Shown here in pieces: positions 51,300-62,600 of a DNA stretch of 64,000 bases. Each line of letters starts with the position of its first letter. Position 1 is the first letter of the stretch. A program made the translations under genes and the position numbers. Below the pieces are notes generated by a model, which saw only the letters and a program-made list of their open reading frames with translations, was not told the DNA's origin and ran no database searches. Source of the DNA: Camarhynchus parvulus (Eukaryota > Chordata > Aves > Passeriformes > Thraupidae); NCBI RefSeq assembly GCF_901933205.1, contig NW_022148754.1, positions 1-64,000 of the forward strand, read 5' to 3'.

Positions 51300-53640
51300 A
51301 CTCGGGCTGGTTTGATAGTGCCAACGGAGTCCCACAATCTGCCATCAAGGACCGGGGCTGGTGAGTTTTGTTTCAGAGGGAAAGGCCCGTTGTTTATGTT
51401 TGGGGGCCATAGGCCCGGAGTGGCCGGCTGGCTCCTGAAAATCCGCGATACGCAGGATGCCTCCCAGACCCAAGCTGGCACCAGTGCCAACTCGGGCTGG
51501 TTTGATAGTGCCAACGGAGTCCCACAATCTGCCATCAAGGACCGGGGCTGGTGAGTTTTGTTTCAGGGGAAAGGCCCGTTGTTTATGTTTGGGGGCCACT
51601 GGCCCGGGGGCCGGCTGGCTCCTGAAAATCCGCGATACGCAGGATGCCTCCCAGACCCAAGCTGGCACCAGTGCCAACTCGGGCTGGTTTGATAGTGCCA
51701 ACGGAGTCCCACAATCTGCCATCAAGGACCGGGGCTGGTGAGTTTTGTTTCAGAGGGAAAGGCCTGTTGTTTATGTTTGGGGGCCATAGGCCCGGAGTGG
51801 CCGGCTGGCTCCTGAAAATCCGCGATACGCAGGATGCCTCCCAGACCCAAGCTGGCACCAGTGCCAACTCGGGCTGGTTTGATAGTGCCAACGGAGTCCC
51901 ACAATCTGCCATCAAGGACCGGGGCTGGTGATTTTTGTTTCAGGGGAAAGGCCCGTTGTTTATGTTTGGGGGCCATAGGCCCGGAGTGGCCGGCTGGCTC
52001 CTGAAAATCCGCGATACGCAGGATGCCTCCCAGACCCAAGCTGGCACCAGTGCCAACTCGGGCTGGTTTGATAGTGCCAACGGAGTCCCACAATCTGCCA
52101 TCAAGGACCGGGGCTGGTGACTTTTTGTTTCAGAGGGAAAGGCCCGTTGTTTATGTTTTGGGGCCATAGGCCCGGAGTGGCCGGCTGGCTCCTGAAAATC
52201 CGCGATACGCAGGATGCCTCCCAGACCCAAGCTGGCACCAGTGCCAACTCGGGCTGGTTTGATAGTGCCAACGGAGTCCCACAATCTGCCATCAAGGACC
52301 GGGGCTGGTGAGTTTTTGTTTCAGAGGGAAAGGCCCGTTGTTTATGTTTGGGGGCCATAGGCCCGGAGTGGCCGGCTGGCTCCTGAAAATCCGCGATACG
52401 CAGGATGCCTCCCAGACCCAAGCTGGCACCAGTGCCAACTCGGGCTGGTTTGATAGTGCCAACGGAGTCCCACAATCTGCCATCAAGGACCGGGGCTGGT
52501 GAGTTTTGTTTCAGAGGGAAAGGCCCGTTGTTTATGTTTGGGGGCCATAGGCCCGGAGTGGCCGGCTGGCTCCTGAAAATCCGCGATACGCAGGATGCCT
52601 CCCAGACCCAAGCTGGCACCAGTGCCAACTCGGGCTGGTTTGATAGTGCCAACGGAGTCCCACAATCTGCCATCAAGGACCGGGGCTGGTGTGTTTTTGT
52701 TTCAGAGGGAAAGGCCCGTTGTTTATGTTTGGGGGCCATAGGCCCGGAGTGGCCGGCTGGCTCCTGAAAATCCAGCGATCGCAGGATGCCTCCCAGACCC
52801 AAGCTGGCACCAGTGCCAACTCGGGCTGGTTTGATAGTGCCAACGGAGTCCCACAATCTGCCATCAAGACCGGGGCTGGTGAGTTTTTGTTTCAGAGGGA
52901 AAGGCCCGTTGTTTATGTTTGGGGGCCATAGGCCCCGGGTGGCCGGCTGGCTCCTGAAAATCCGCGATACGCAGGATGCCTCCCAGACCCAAGCTGGCAC
53001 CAGTGCCAACTCGGGCTGGTTTGATAGTGCCAACGGAGTCCCACAATCTGCCATCAAGGACCGGGGCTGGTGAGTTTTTGTTTCAGAGGGAAAGGCCCGT
53101 TGTTTATGTTTGGGGGCCATAGGCCCGGGGTGGCCGGCTGGCTCCTGAAAATCCGCGATCACGCAGGATGCCTCCCAGACCCAAGCTGGCACCAGTGCCA
53201 ACTCGGGCTGGTTTGATAGTGCCAACGGAGTCCCACAATCTGCCATCAAGGACCGGGGCTGGTGAGTTTTGTTTCAGAGGGAAAGGCCCGTTGTTTATGT
53301 TTGGGGGCCACAGGCCGGAGTGGGCGGCTGGCTCCTGAAAATCCGCGATACGCAGGATGCCTCCCAGACCCAAGCTGGCACCAGTGCCAACTCGGGCTGG
53401 TTTGATAGTGCCAACGGAGTCCCACAATCTGCCATCAAGGACCGGGGCTGGTGAGTTTTGTTTCAGAGGGAAAGGCCCGTTGTTTATGTTTGGGGGCCAT
53501 AGGCCCAGAGTGGCCGGCTGGCTCCTGAAAATCAGCGTTATCCAGGATGCCTCCCAGACCCAAGCTGGCACCAGTGCCAACTCGGGCTGGTTTGATAGTG
53601 CCAGCGGAGTCCCACAATCTGCCATCAAGGACCGGGGCTG

Positions 53641-56600
53641 GTGAGTTTTTGTTTCCGAGGGAAAGGCCCGTTGTTTATGTTTGGGGGCCATAGGCCGGAG
53701 TGCCGGCTGGCTCCTGAAAATCCGCGATACACAGGATGCCTCCCAGACCCAAGCTGGCACCAGTGCCAACTCGGGCTGGTTTGATAGTGCCAACGGAGTC
53801 CCACAATCTGCCATCAAGGACCGGGGCTGGTGAGTTTTTGTTTCAGAGGGAAAGGCCCGTTGTTTTATGTTTGGGGGCCAGAGGCCGGGTGGCCGGCTGG
53901 CTCCTGAAAATCCGCGATACGCAGGATGCCTCCCAGACCCAAGCTGGCACCAGTGCCAACTCGGGCTGGTTTGATAGTGCCACGGAGTCCCACAATCTGC
54001 CATCAAGGACCGGGGCTGGTGAGTTTTTGTTTCAGAGGGAAAGGCCCGTTGTTTATGTTTGGGGGCCATAGGCCCGGGTGGCCGGCTGGCTCCTGAAAAT
54101 CCGCGATACGCAGGATGCCTCCCAGACCCAAGCTGGCACCAGTGCCAACTTCGGGCTGGTTTGATAGTGCCAACGGAGTCCCACAATCTGCCATCAAGGA
54201 CCGGGGCTGGTGAGTTTTTGTTTCAGAGGGAAAGGCCCGTTGTTTATGTTTGGGGGCCATAGGCCGAGTGGCCGGCTGGCTCCTGAAAATCCGCGTGCGC
54301 ACGGGATGCCTCCCAGACCCAAGCTGGCACCAGTGCCAGCTTCGGGCTGGTTTGATAGTGCCACGGAGTCCCACAATCTGCCATCAAGGACCGGGGCTGG
54401 TGAGTTTTTGTTTCAGAGGGAAAGGCCCGTTGTTTATGTTTGGGGGCCTGTGCCCGGAGTGGCCGGCTGGCTCCTGAAAATCAGCGATACACGGGATGCC
54501 TCCCCAGACCCAAGCTGGCACCAGTGCCAACTCGGGCTGGTTTGATAGTGCCAACGGTGTCCCACAATCTGCCATCAGGGACCGGGGCTGGTGAGTTTTT
54601 GTTTCAGAGGGAAAGGCCCGTTGTTTTATGTTTGGGGGCCATAGGCCGGGTGCCGGCTGGCTCCTGAAAATCCGCGATGCGCTAGGATGCCTCCCAGACC
54701 CAAGCTGGCACCAGTGCCAACTCGGGCTGGTTTGATAGTGCCAACGGGGTCCCACAATCTGCCATCAAGGACCGGGGCTGGTGAGTTTTTGTTTCAGAGG
54801 GAAAGGCCCGTTGTTTATGTTTTGGGGGCCATAGGCCGGGTGGCCGGCTGGCTCCTGAAAATCCAGCGATGCGCAGGATGCCTCCCAGACCCAAGCTGGC
54901 ACCAGTGCCAGCTTCGGGCTGGTTTGATAGTGCCAGCGAGGTCCCACAATCTGCCATCAGGACTGGGGCTGGTGAGTTTTGTTTCAGAGGGAAAGGCCCG
55001 TTGTTTATGTTTGGGGGCCATAGGCCGGGTGGCCGGCTGGCTCCTGAAAATCCGCGATCACGCGGGATGCCTCCCAGACCCAAGCTGGCACCAGTGCCAA
55101 CTTCGGGCTGGTTTGATAGTGCCAACGGAGTCCCACAATCTGCCATCAAGGACCGGGGCTGGTGAGTTTTTGTTTCAGAGGGAAAGGCCCGTTGTTTATG
55201 TTTGGGGGCCATAGGCCCGGTGGCCCGGCTGGCTCCTGAAAATCCAGCGATACGCAGGATGCCTCCCAGACCCAAGCTGGCACCAGTGCCACCTCGGGCT
55301 GGTTTGATAGTGCCAGCGGAGTCCCACAATCTGCCATCAGGACCGGGGCTGGTGAGTTTTGTTTCAGAGGGAAAGGCCCGTTGTTTATGTTTGGGGGCCA
55401 TAGGCCCGGGTGGCCCGGCTGGCTCCTGAAAATCCAGCGATACACAGGATGCCTCCCAGACCCAAGCTGGCACCAGTGCCAACTCGGGCTGGTTTGATAG
55501 TGCCAACGGGGTCCCACAATCTGCCATCAAGGACCGGGGCTGGTGAGTTTTGTTTCAGAGGGAAAGGCCCGTTGTTTATGTTTGGGGGCCATAGGCCGGG
55601 TGGCCCGACTGGCTCCTGAAAATCCAGCGATACACAGGATGCCTCCCAGACCCAAGCTGGCACCAGTGCCAACTTCGGGCTGGTTTGATAGTGCCAACAG
55701 AGTCCCACAATCTGCCATCAGGACCGGGGCTGGTGACTTTTGTTTCAGGGAAAGGCCCGTTGTTTATGTTTGGGGGCCACTGGCCGGGGTGGCGGCTGGC
55801 TCCTGAAAATCCCGCGATACGCAGGATGCCTCCCAGACCCAAGCTGGCACCAGTGCCAACTTCGGGCTGGTTTGATAGTGCCAACGGAGTCCCACAATCT
55901 GCCATCAAGGACCGGGGCTGGTGAGTTTTGTTTCAGAGGGAAAGGCCCGTTGTTTATGTTTGGGGGCCTAGGCCCGGGGTGGCCGGCTGGCTCCTGAAAA
56001 TCCGCGATACGCAGGATGCCTCCCAGACCCAAGCTGGCACCAGTGCCAACTCGGGCTGGTTTGATAGTGCCAACGGAGTCCCACAATCTGCCATCAGGAC
56101 CGGGGCTGGTGAGTTTTTGTTTCAGAGGGAAAGGCCCGTTGTTTATGTTTGGGGGCCATAGGCCCGGGTGGCCCGGCTGGCTCCTGAAAATCCCGCGATC
56201 GCAGGATGCCTCCCAGACCCAAGCTGGCACCAGTGCCAACTCGGGCTGGTTTGATAGTGCCAACGGAGTCCCACAATCTGCCATCAAGGACCGGGGCTGG
56301 TGACTTTTTGTTTCAGAGGGAAAGGCCCGTTGTTTATGTTTGGGGGCCATAGGCCCGGAGTGGCCGGCTGGCTCCTGAAAATCCGCGATACGCAGGATGC
56401 CTCCCAGACCCAAGCTGGCACCAGTGCCAGCTTCGGGCTGGTTTGATAGTGCCAACGGAGTCCCACAATCTGCCATCAAGGACCGGGGCTGGTGAGTTTT
56501 TGTTTCAGAGGGAAAGGCCCGTTGTTTATGTTTGGGGGCCATAGGCCCGGAGTGGCCGGCTGGCTCCTGAAAATCCGCGATACGCGGGATGCCTCCCAGA

Positions 56601-59600
56601 CCCAAGCTGGCACCAGTGCCAACTCGGGCTGGTTTGATAGTGCCAACGGGGTCCCACAATCTGCCATCAAGGACCGGGGCTGGTGAGTTTTGTTTTCAGG
56701 GAAAGGGCCGTTGTTTATGTTTGGGGGCCATAGGCCCGGAGTGGCCGGCTGGCTCCTGAAAATCCAGCGATGCACGGGATGCCTCCCAGACCCAAGCTGG
56801 CACCAGTGCCAACTTCGGGCTGGTTTGATAGTGCCAACGGAGGTCCCACAATCTGCCATCAAGGACCGGGGCTGGTGAATTTTTGTTTCAGAGGGAAAGG
56901 CCCGTTGTTTATGTTTGGGGGCCATAGGCCGGGTGGCCGGCTGGCTCCTGAAAATCGCGATGCAGGATGCCTCCCAGACCCAAGCTGGCACCAGTGCCAA
57001 CTCGGGCTGGTTTGATAGTGCCAGCGGAGTCCCACAATCTGCCATCAAGGACCGGGGCTGGTGAGTTTTGTTTCAGAGGGAAAGGCCGTTGTTTTATGTT
57101 TGGGGGCCTCGGCCGGGGTGGGCGGCTGGCTCCTGAAAATCCGCGATGCGCGGGATGCCTCCCAGACCCAAGCTGGCACCAGTGCCAACTTCGGGCTGGT
57201 TTGATAGTACCAGCAGAGTCCCACAATCTGCCATCAAGGACCGGGGCTGGTGAGTTTTTGTTTCAGAGGGAAAGGCCCGTTGTTTATGTTTGGGGGCCTA
57301 GCCCGGGTGGCCGGCTGGCTCCTGAAAATCCAGCGATACGCAGGATGCCTCCCAGACCCAAGCTGGCACCAGTGCCAGCTTCGGGCTGGTTTGATAGTGC
57401 CAGCGGAGTCCCACAATCTGCCATCAAGGACCGGGGCTGGTGAGTTTTGTTTCAGAGGAAAGGCCCGTTGTTTTATGTTTTGGGGGCCATAGGCCCAGAG
57501 TGGCCGGCTGGCTCCTGAAAATCAGCGATACGCAGGATGCCTCCCAGACCCAAGCTGGCACCAGTGCCAACTCGGGCTGGTTTGATAGTGCCAACGGAGT
57601 CCCACAATCTGCCATCAAGGACCGGGGCTGGTGAGTTTTGTTTCAGAGGGAAAGGCCCGTTGTTTATGTTTGGGGGCCATAGGCCGGGTGCCGGCTGGCT
57701 CCTGAAAATCCGCGATGCGCGGGATGCCTCCCAGACCCAAGCTGGCACCAGTGCCAACTCGGGCTGGTTTGATAGTGCCAACGGAGTCCCACAATCTGCC
57801 ATCAAGGACCGGGGCTGGTGACTTTTTGTTTCAGAGGGAAAGGCCCGTTGTTTTATGTTTGGGGGCCATAGGCCGGGTGGCCGGCTGGCTCCTGAAAATC
57901 CGCGTCACGCAGGATGCCTCCCAGACCCAAGCTGGCACCAGTGCCAGCTTCGGGCTGGTTTGATAGTGCCAACGGAGTCCCACAATCTGCCATCAAGGAC
58001 CGGGGCTGGTGAGTTTTGTTTCAGAGGGAAAGGCCCGTTGTTTTATGTTTGGGGGCCATAGGCCCGGGTGGCCGGCTGGCTCCTGAAAATCCGCGATCGC
58101 GGGATGCCTCCCAGACCCAAGCTGGCACCAGTGCCAACTCGGGCTGGTTTGATAGTGCCAACGGAGTCCCACAATCTGCCATCAAGGACCGGGGCTGGTG
58201 ACTTTTTGTTTCAGAGGGAAAGGCCCGTTGTTTATGTTTGGGGGCCATAGGCCGGGTGGCCGGCTGGCTCCTGAAAATCCGCGATGCGCAGGATGCCTCC
58301 CAGACCCAAGCTGGCACCAGTGCCAACTCGGGCTGGTTTGATAGTGCCAACGGGGTCCCACAATCTGCCATCAAGGACCGGGGCTGGTGACGTTTTGTTT
58401 CAGAGGGAAAGGCCCGTTGTTTTATGTTTGGGGGCCATAGGCCGGGGTGGCGGCTGGCTCCTGAAAATCCGCGATCGCAGGATGCCTCCCAGACCCAAGC
58501 TGGCACCAGTGCCAACTTCGGGCTGGTTTTGATAGTGCCAACGGGGTCCCACAATCTGCCATCAGGACGGGGCTGGTGAGTTTTTGTTTCAGAGGGAAAG
58601 GCCCGTTGTTTTATGTTTTGGGGGCCATAGGCCGGGTGGCCGGCTGGCTCCTGAAAATCCGCGATACGCAGGATGCCTCCCAGACCCAAGCTGGCACCAG
58701 TGCCAGCTCGGGCTGGTTTGATAGTGCCAACGGAGTCCCACAATCTGCCATCAAGGACCGGGGCTGGTGAGTTTTGTTTCAGAGGGAAAGGCCCGTTGTT
58801 TTATGTTTGGGGGCCATAGGCCCGGGTGGCCGGCTGGCTCCTGAAAATCCAGCGTACACAGGATGCCTCCCAGACCCAAGCTGGCACCAGTGCCAACTTC
58901 GGGCTGGTTTGATAGTGCCAACGGAGTCCCACAATCTGCCATCAAGGACCGGGGCTGGTGATTTTTGTTTCAGAGGGAAAGGCCCGTTGTTTTATGTTTG
59001 GGGGCCACAGCCCGGGTGGCCGGCTGGCTCCTGAAAATCGCGATGCGCGGGATGCCTCCCAGACCCAAGCTGGCACCAGTGCCAGCTTCGGGCTGGTTTG
59101 ATAGTGCCAACGGAGTCCCACAATCTGCCATCAAGGACCGGGGCTGGTGAGTTTTGTTTCAGAGGGAAAGGCCCGTTGTTTATGTTTGGGGGCCATAGGC
59201 CCGAGTGGCCGGCTGGCTCCTGAAAATCCCGCGATCACGGGATGCCTCCCAGACCCAAGCTGGCACCAGTGCCAACTCGGGCTGGTTTGATAGTGCCAAC
59301 GGAGTCCCACAATCTGCCATCAAGGACCGGGGCTGGTGAGTTTTGTTTCAGAGGGAAAGGCCCGTTGTTTATGTTTGGGGGCCATAGGCCCGGGTGGCCG
59401 GCTGGCTCCTGAAAATCCGCGATGCGCAGGATGCCTCCCAGACCCAAGCTGGCACCAGTGCCAACTTCGGGCTGGTTTGATAGTGCCAACGGAGTCCCAC
59501 AATCTGCCATCAAGGACCGGGGCTGGTGAGTTTTGTTTCAGAGGAAAGGCCCGTTGTTTTATGTTTGGGGGCCATAGCCCGGAGTGGCCGGCTGGCTCCT

Positions 59601-62600
59601 GAAAATCCGCGATGCGCCAGGATGCCTCCCAGACCCAAGCTGGCACCAGTGCCAGCTTCGGGCTGGTTTGATAGTGCCAACGGAGTCCCACAATCTGCCA
59701 TCAAGGACCGGGGCTGGTGACTTTTTGTTTCAGAGGGAAAGGCCCGTTGTTTTATGTTTGGGGGCCATAGGCCCGGAGTGGCCGGCTGGCTCCTGAAAAT
59801 CCAGCGTCTCGCAGGATGCCTCCCAGACCCAAGCTGGCACCAGTGCCAACTCGGGCTGGTTTGATAGTGCCAACGGAGTCCCACAATCTGCCATCAAGGA
59901 CGGGGCTGGTGAGTTTTGTTTCAGAGGGAAAGGCCCGTTGTTTTATGTTTGGGGGCCCAGGCCCGGAGTGGCCGGCTGGCTCCTGAAAATCGCGATACGC
60001 AGGATGCCTCCCAGACCCAAGCTGGCACCAGTGCCAACTCGGGCTGGTTTTGATAGTGCCAACGGAGTCCCACAATCTGCCATCAAGGACCGGGGCTGGT
60101 GAGTTTTTGTTTCAGAGGGAAAGGCCCGTTGTTTTATGTTTGGGGGCCATAGGCCCCGGGTGGCGGCTGGCTCCTGAAAATCCGCGATGCGCAGGATGCC
60201 TCCCAGACCCAAGCTGGCACCAGTGCCAGCTCGGGCTGGTTTGATAGTGCCAACGGAGTCCCACAATCTGCCATCAAGGACCGGGGCTGGTGAGTTTTTG
60301 TTTCAGAGGGAAAGGCCGTTGTTTTATGTTTTGGGGGCCATAGGCCCGGGTGGCCGGCTGGCTCCTGAAAATCCGCGATACGCAGGATGCCTCCCAGACC
60401 CAAGCTGGCACCAGTGCCAACTCGGGCTGGTTTGATAGTGCCAGCGGAGTCCCACAATCTGCCATCAAGGACCGGGGCTGGTGATTTTTGTTTCAGAGGG
60501 AAAGGCCCGTTGTTTATGTTTGGGGGCCATAGGCCCAGAGTGGCCGGCTGGCTCCTGAAAATCCGCGATGCACGGGATGCCTCCCAGACCCAAGCTGGCA
60601 CCAGTGCCAACTCGGGCTGGTTTGATAGTGCCAACGGGGTCCCACAATCTGCCATCAAGGACCGGGGCTGGTGAGTTTTTGTTTCAGAGGGAAAGGCCCG
60701 TTGTTTTATGTTTGGGGGCCATAGGCCGGGGTGGCGGCTGGCTCCTGAAAATCCGCGATACGCAGGATGCCTCCCAGACCCAAGCTGGCACCAGTGCCAA
60801 CTCGGGCTGGTTTGATAGTGCCAACGGAGTCCCACAATCTGCCATCAAGGACCGGGGCTGGTGAGTTTTTGTTTCAGAGGGAAAGGCCCGTTGTTTTATG
60901 TTTGGGGGCCATAGGCCCGGGTGGCCGGCTGGCTCCTGAAAATCCGCGATGCGCAGGATGCCTCCCAGACCCAAGCTGGCACCAGTGCCAGCTTCGGGCT
61001 GGTTTGATAGTGCCAAGGGAGTCCCACAATCTGCCATCAAGGACCGGGGCTGGTGAGTTTTGTTTCAGGGAAAGGCCCGTTGTTTTATGTTTGGGGGCCA
61101 TAGGCCCGGAGTGGCCGGCTGGCTCCTGAAAATCCGCGATACGCAGGATGCCTCCCAGACCCAAGCTGGCACCAGTGCCAACTCAGGCTGGTTTGATAGT
61201 GCCAACGGAGTCCCACAATCTGCCATCAAGGACCGGGGCTGGTGAGTTTTTGTTTCAGAGGGAAAGGCCCGTTGTTTATGTTTTGGGGGCCATAGGCCGG
61301 GGTGCCCGGCTGGCTCCTGAAAATCCGCGATCATACGGGATGCCTCCCAGACCCAAGCTGGCACCAGTGCCAGCTCGGGCTGGTTTGATAGTGCCAACGG
61401 AGTCCCACAATCTGCCATCAAGGACCGGGGCTGGTGAGTTTTTGTTTCAGAGGGAAAGGCCCGTTGTTTTATGTTTGGGGGCCATAGGCCCGGGTGGCCG
61501 GCTGGCTCCGGAAAATCAGCGATACACAGGATGCCTCCCAGACCCAAGCTGGCACCAGTGCCAACTCGGGCTGGTTTGATAGTGCCAACGGAGTCCCACA
61601 ATCTGCCATCAAGGACCGGGGCTGGTGAGTTTTTGTTTCAGAGGGAAAGGCCCGTTGTTTATGTTTGGGGGCCATAGGCCCGGAGTGCCCGGCTGGCTCC
61701 TGAAAATCCGCGATACGCAGGATGCCTCCCAGACCCAAGCTGGCACCAGTGCCAACTCGGGCTGGTTTGATAGTGCCAACAGAGTCCCACAATCTGCCAT
61801 CAAGGACCGGGGCTGGTGAGTTTTGTTTCAGAGGGAAAGGCCCGTTGTTTATGTTTGGGGGCCATAGGCCGGAGTGGCCGGCTGGCTCCTGAAAATCCGC
61901 GTACGCAGGATGCCTCCCAGACCCAAGCTGGCACCAGTGCCAACTCGGGCTGGTTTGATAGTGCCAACGGAGTCCCACAATCTGCCATCAAGGACCGGGG
62001 CTGGTGAGTTTTTGTTTCAGAGGGAAAGGCCCGTTGTTTTATGTTTTGGGGGCCATAGGCCGGAGTGGCCGGCTGGCTCCTGAAAATCCAGCGATACGCA
62101 GGATGCCTCCCAGACCCAAGCTGGCACCAGTGCCAACTTCGGGCTGGTTTGATAGTGCCAGCGGAGTCCCACAATCTGCCATCAAGGACCGGGGCTGGTG
62201 AGTTTTTGTTTCAGAGGGAAAGGCCCGTTGTTTTATGTTTGGGGGCCATAGGCCCAGAGTGGCCGGCTGGCTCCTGAAAATCCGCGATACGCAGGATGCC
62301 TCCCAGACCCAAGCTGGCACCAGTGCCAGCTCGGGCTGGTTTGATAGTGCCAACGGAGTCCCACAATCTGCCATCAAGGACCGGGGCTGGTGAGTTTTTG
62401 TTTCAGAGGGAAAGGCCCGTTGTTTTATGTTTGGGGGCCATAGGCCCAGAGTGGCGGCTGGCTCCTGAAAATCCGCGATGCGCAGGATGCCTCCCAGACC
62501 CAAGCTGGCACCAGTGCCAACTCGGGCTGGTTTGATAGTGCCAACAGAGTCCCACAATCTGCCATCAAGGACCGGGGCTGGTGAGTTTTTGTTTCAGAGG

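Larger units (their letters stand above)
51171..51360 (+). repeat. Reference 190-bp monomer
   Basis: This unit equals the majority base at nearly every position of the array and is identical to the next unit (51,361-51,550). It has 112 G+C in 190 bases (59%) and nine CpG dinucleotides (observed/expected about 0.55). Landmarks by monomer position: 1-16 splice-like GTGAGTTTTGTTTCAG; 28-42 a T-rich stretch with TGTTTATG; 44-56 first inverted repeat; 57-70 a GGCC/CCGG-rich segment that is the main indel hot spot; 81-98 second inverted repeat, the second hot spot; 99-115 a nearly invariant segment; 116-129 third inverted repeat; 141-190 a second nearly invariant segment. Every reading frame on the + strand contains a stop within a unit, so this is not a coding repeat. 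Confidence 0.95.
50218..53640 (+). repeat. Satellite region 8: highly homogeneous tract
   Basis: Eighteen monomers, most of them identical or one to three changes from each other. Units 51,171-51,360 and 51,361-51,550 are base-for-base the same, and several between 51.7 and 52.7 kb differ only in the T4/T5 run or one deletion. A few units carry single hot-spot changes (for example GATCGCACAGG near 50,687 and CAGCGATCGCAGG near 52,773). Such near identity in an otherwise variable array is best explained by recent local amplification or gene conversion. An assembly that collapsed or over-corrected reads here would look the same. Confidence 0.8.

Noticed and set aside
51187..51360. A 174-nt (58-codon) coding unit if the 16-nt splice-like motif were removed from each monomer.
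   Set aside because: In the reference unit every + strand frame still meets a stop (TAG at the ATAGG site, TGA in CCTGAAAA, and TGA created at the junction itself), so no repetitive protein can be read through.
51171..51360. CENP-B box (17-bp consensus with TTCG, a central A and CGGG).
   Set aside because: Neither strand of the reference monomer fits. The TTCGGG created by the T insertion places CGGG directly after TT, not at the required spacing.
52101..53249. Long minus-strand open frame of 382 codons (others: 360 codons at 53,104-54,186, and about 300 codons at 3,456-4,364, 25,712-26,626 and 55,745-56,659).
   Set aside because: These translate the satellite itself. Since 190 is one more than a multiple of three, the frame rotates each unit and scattered indels determine where stops fall. 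The same peptides appear in all frames across the window, with no codon bias, start context or conserved product.
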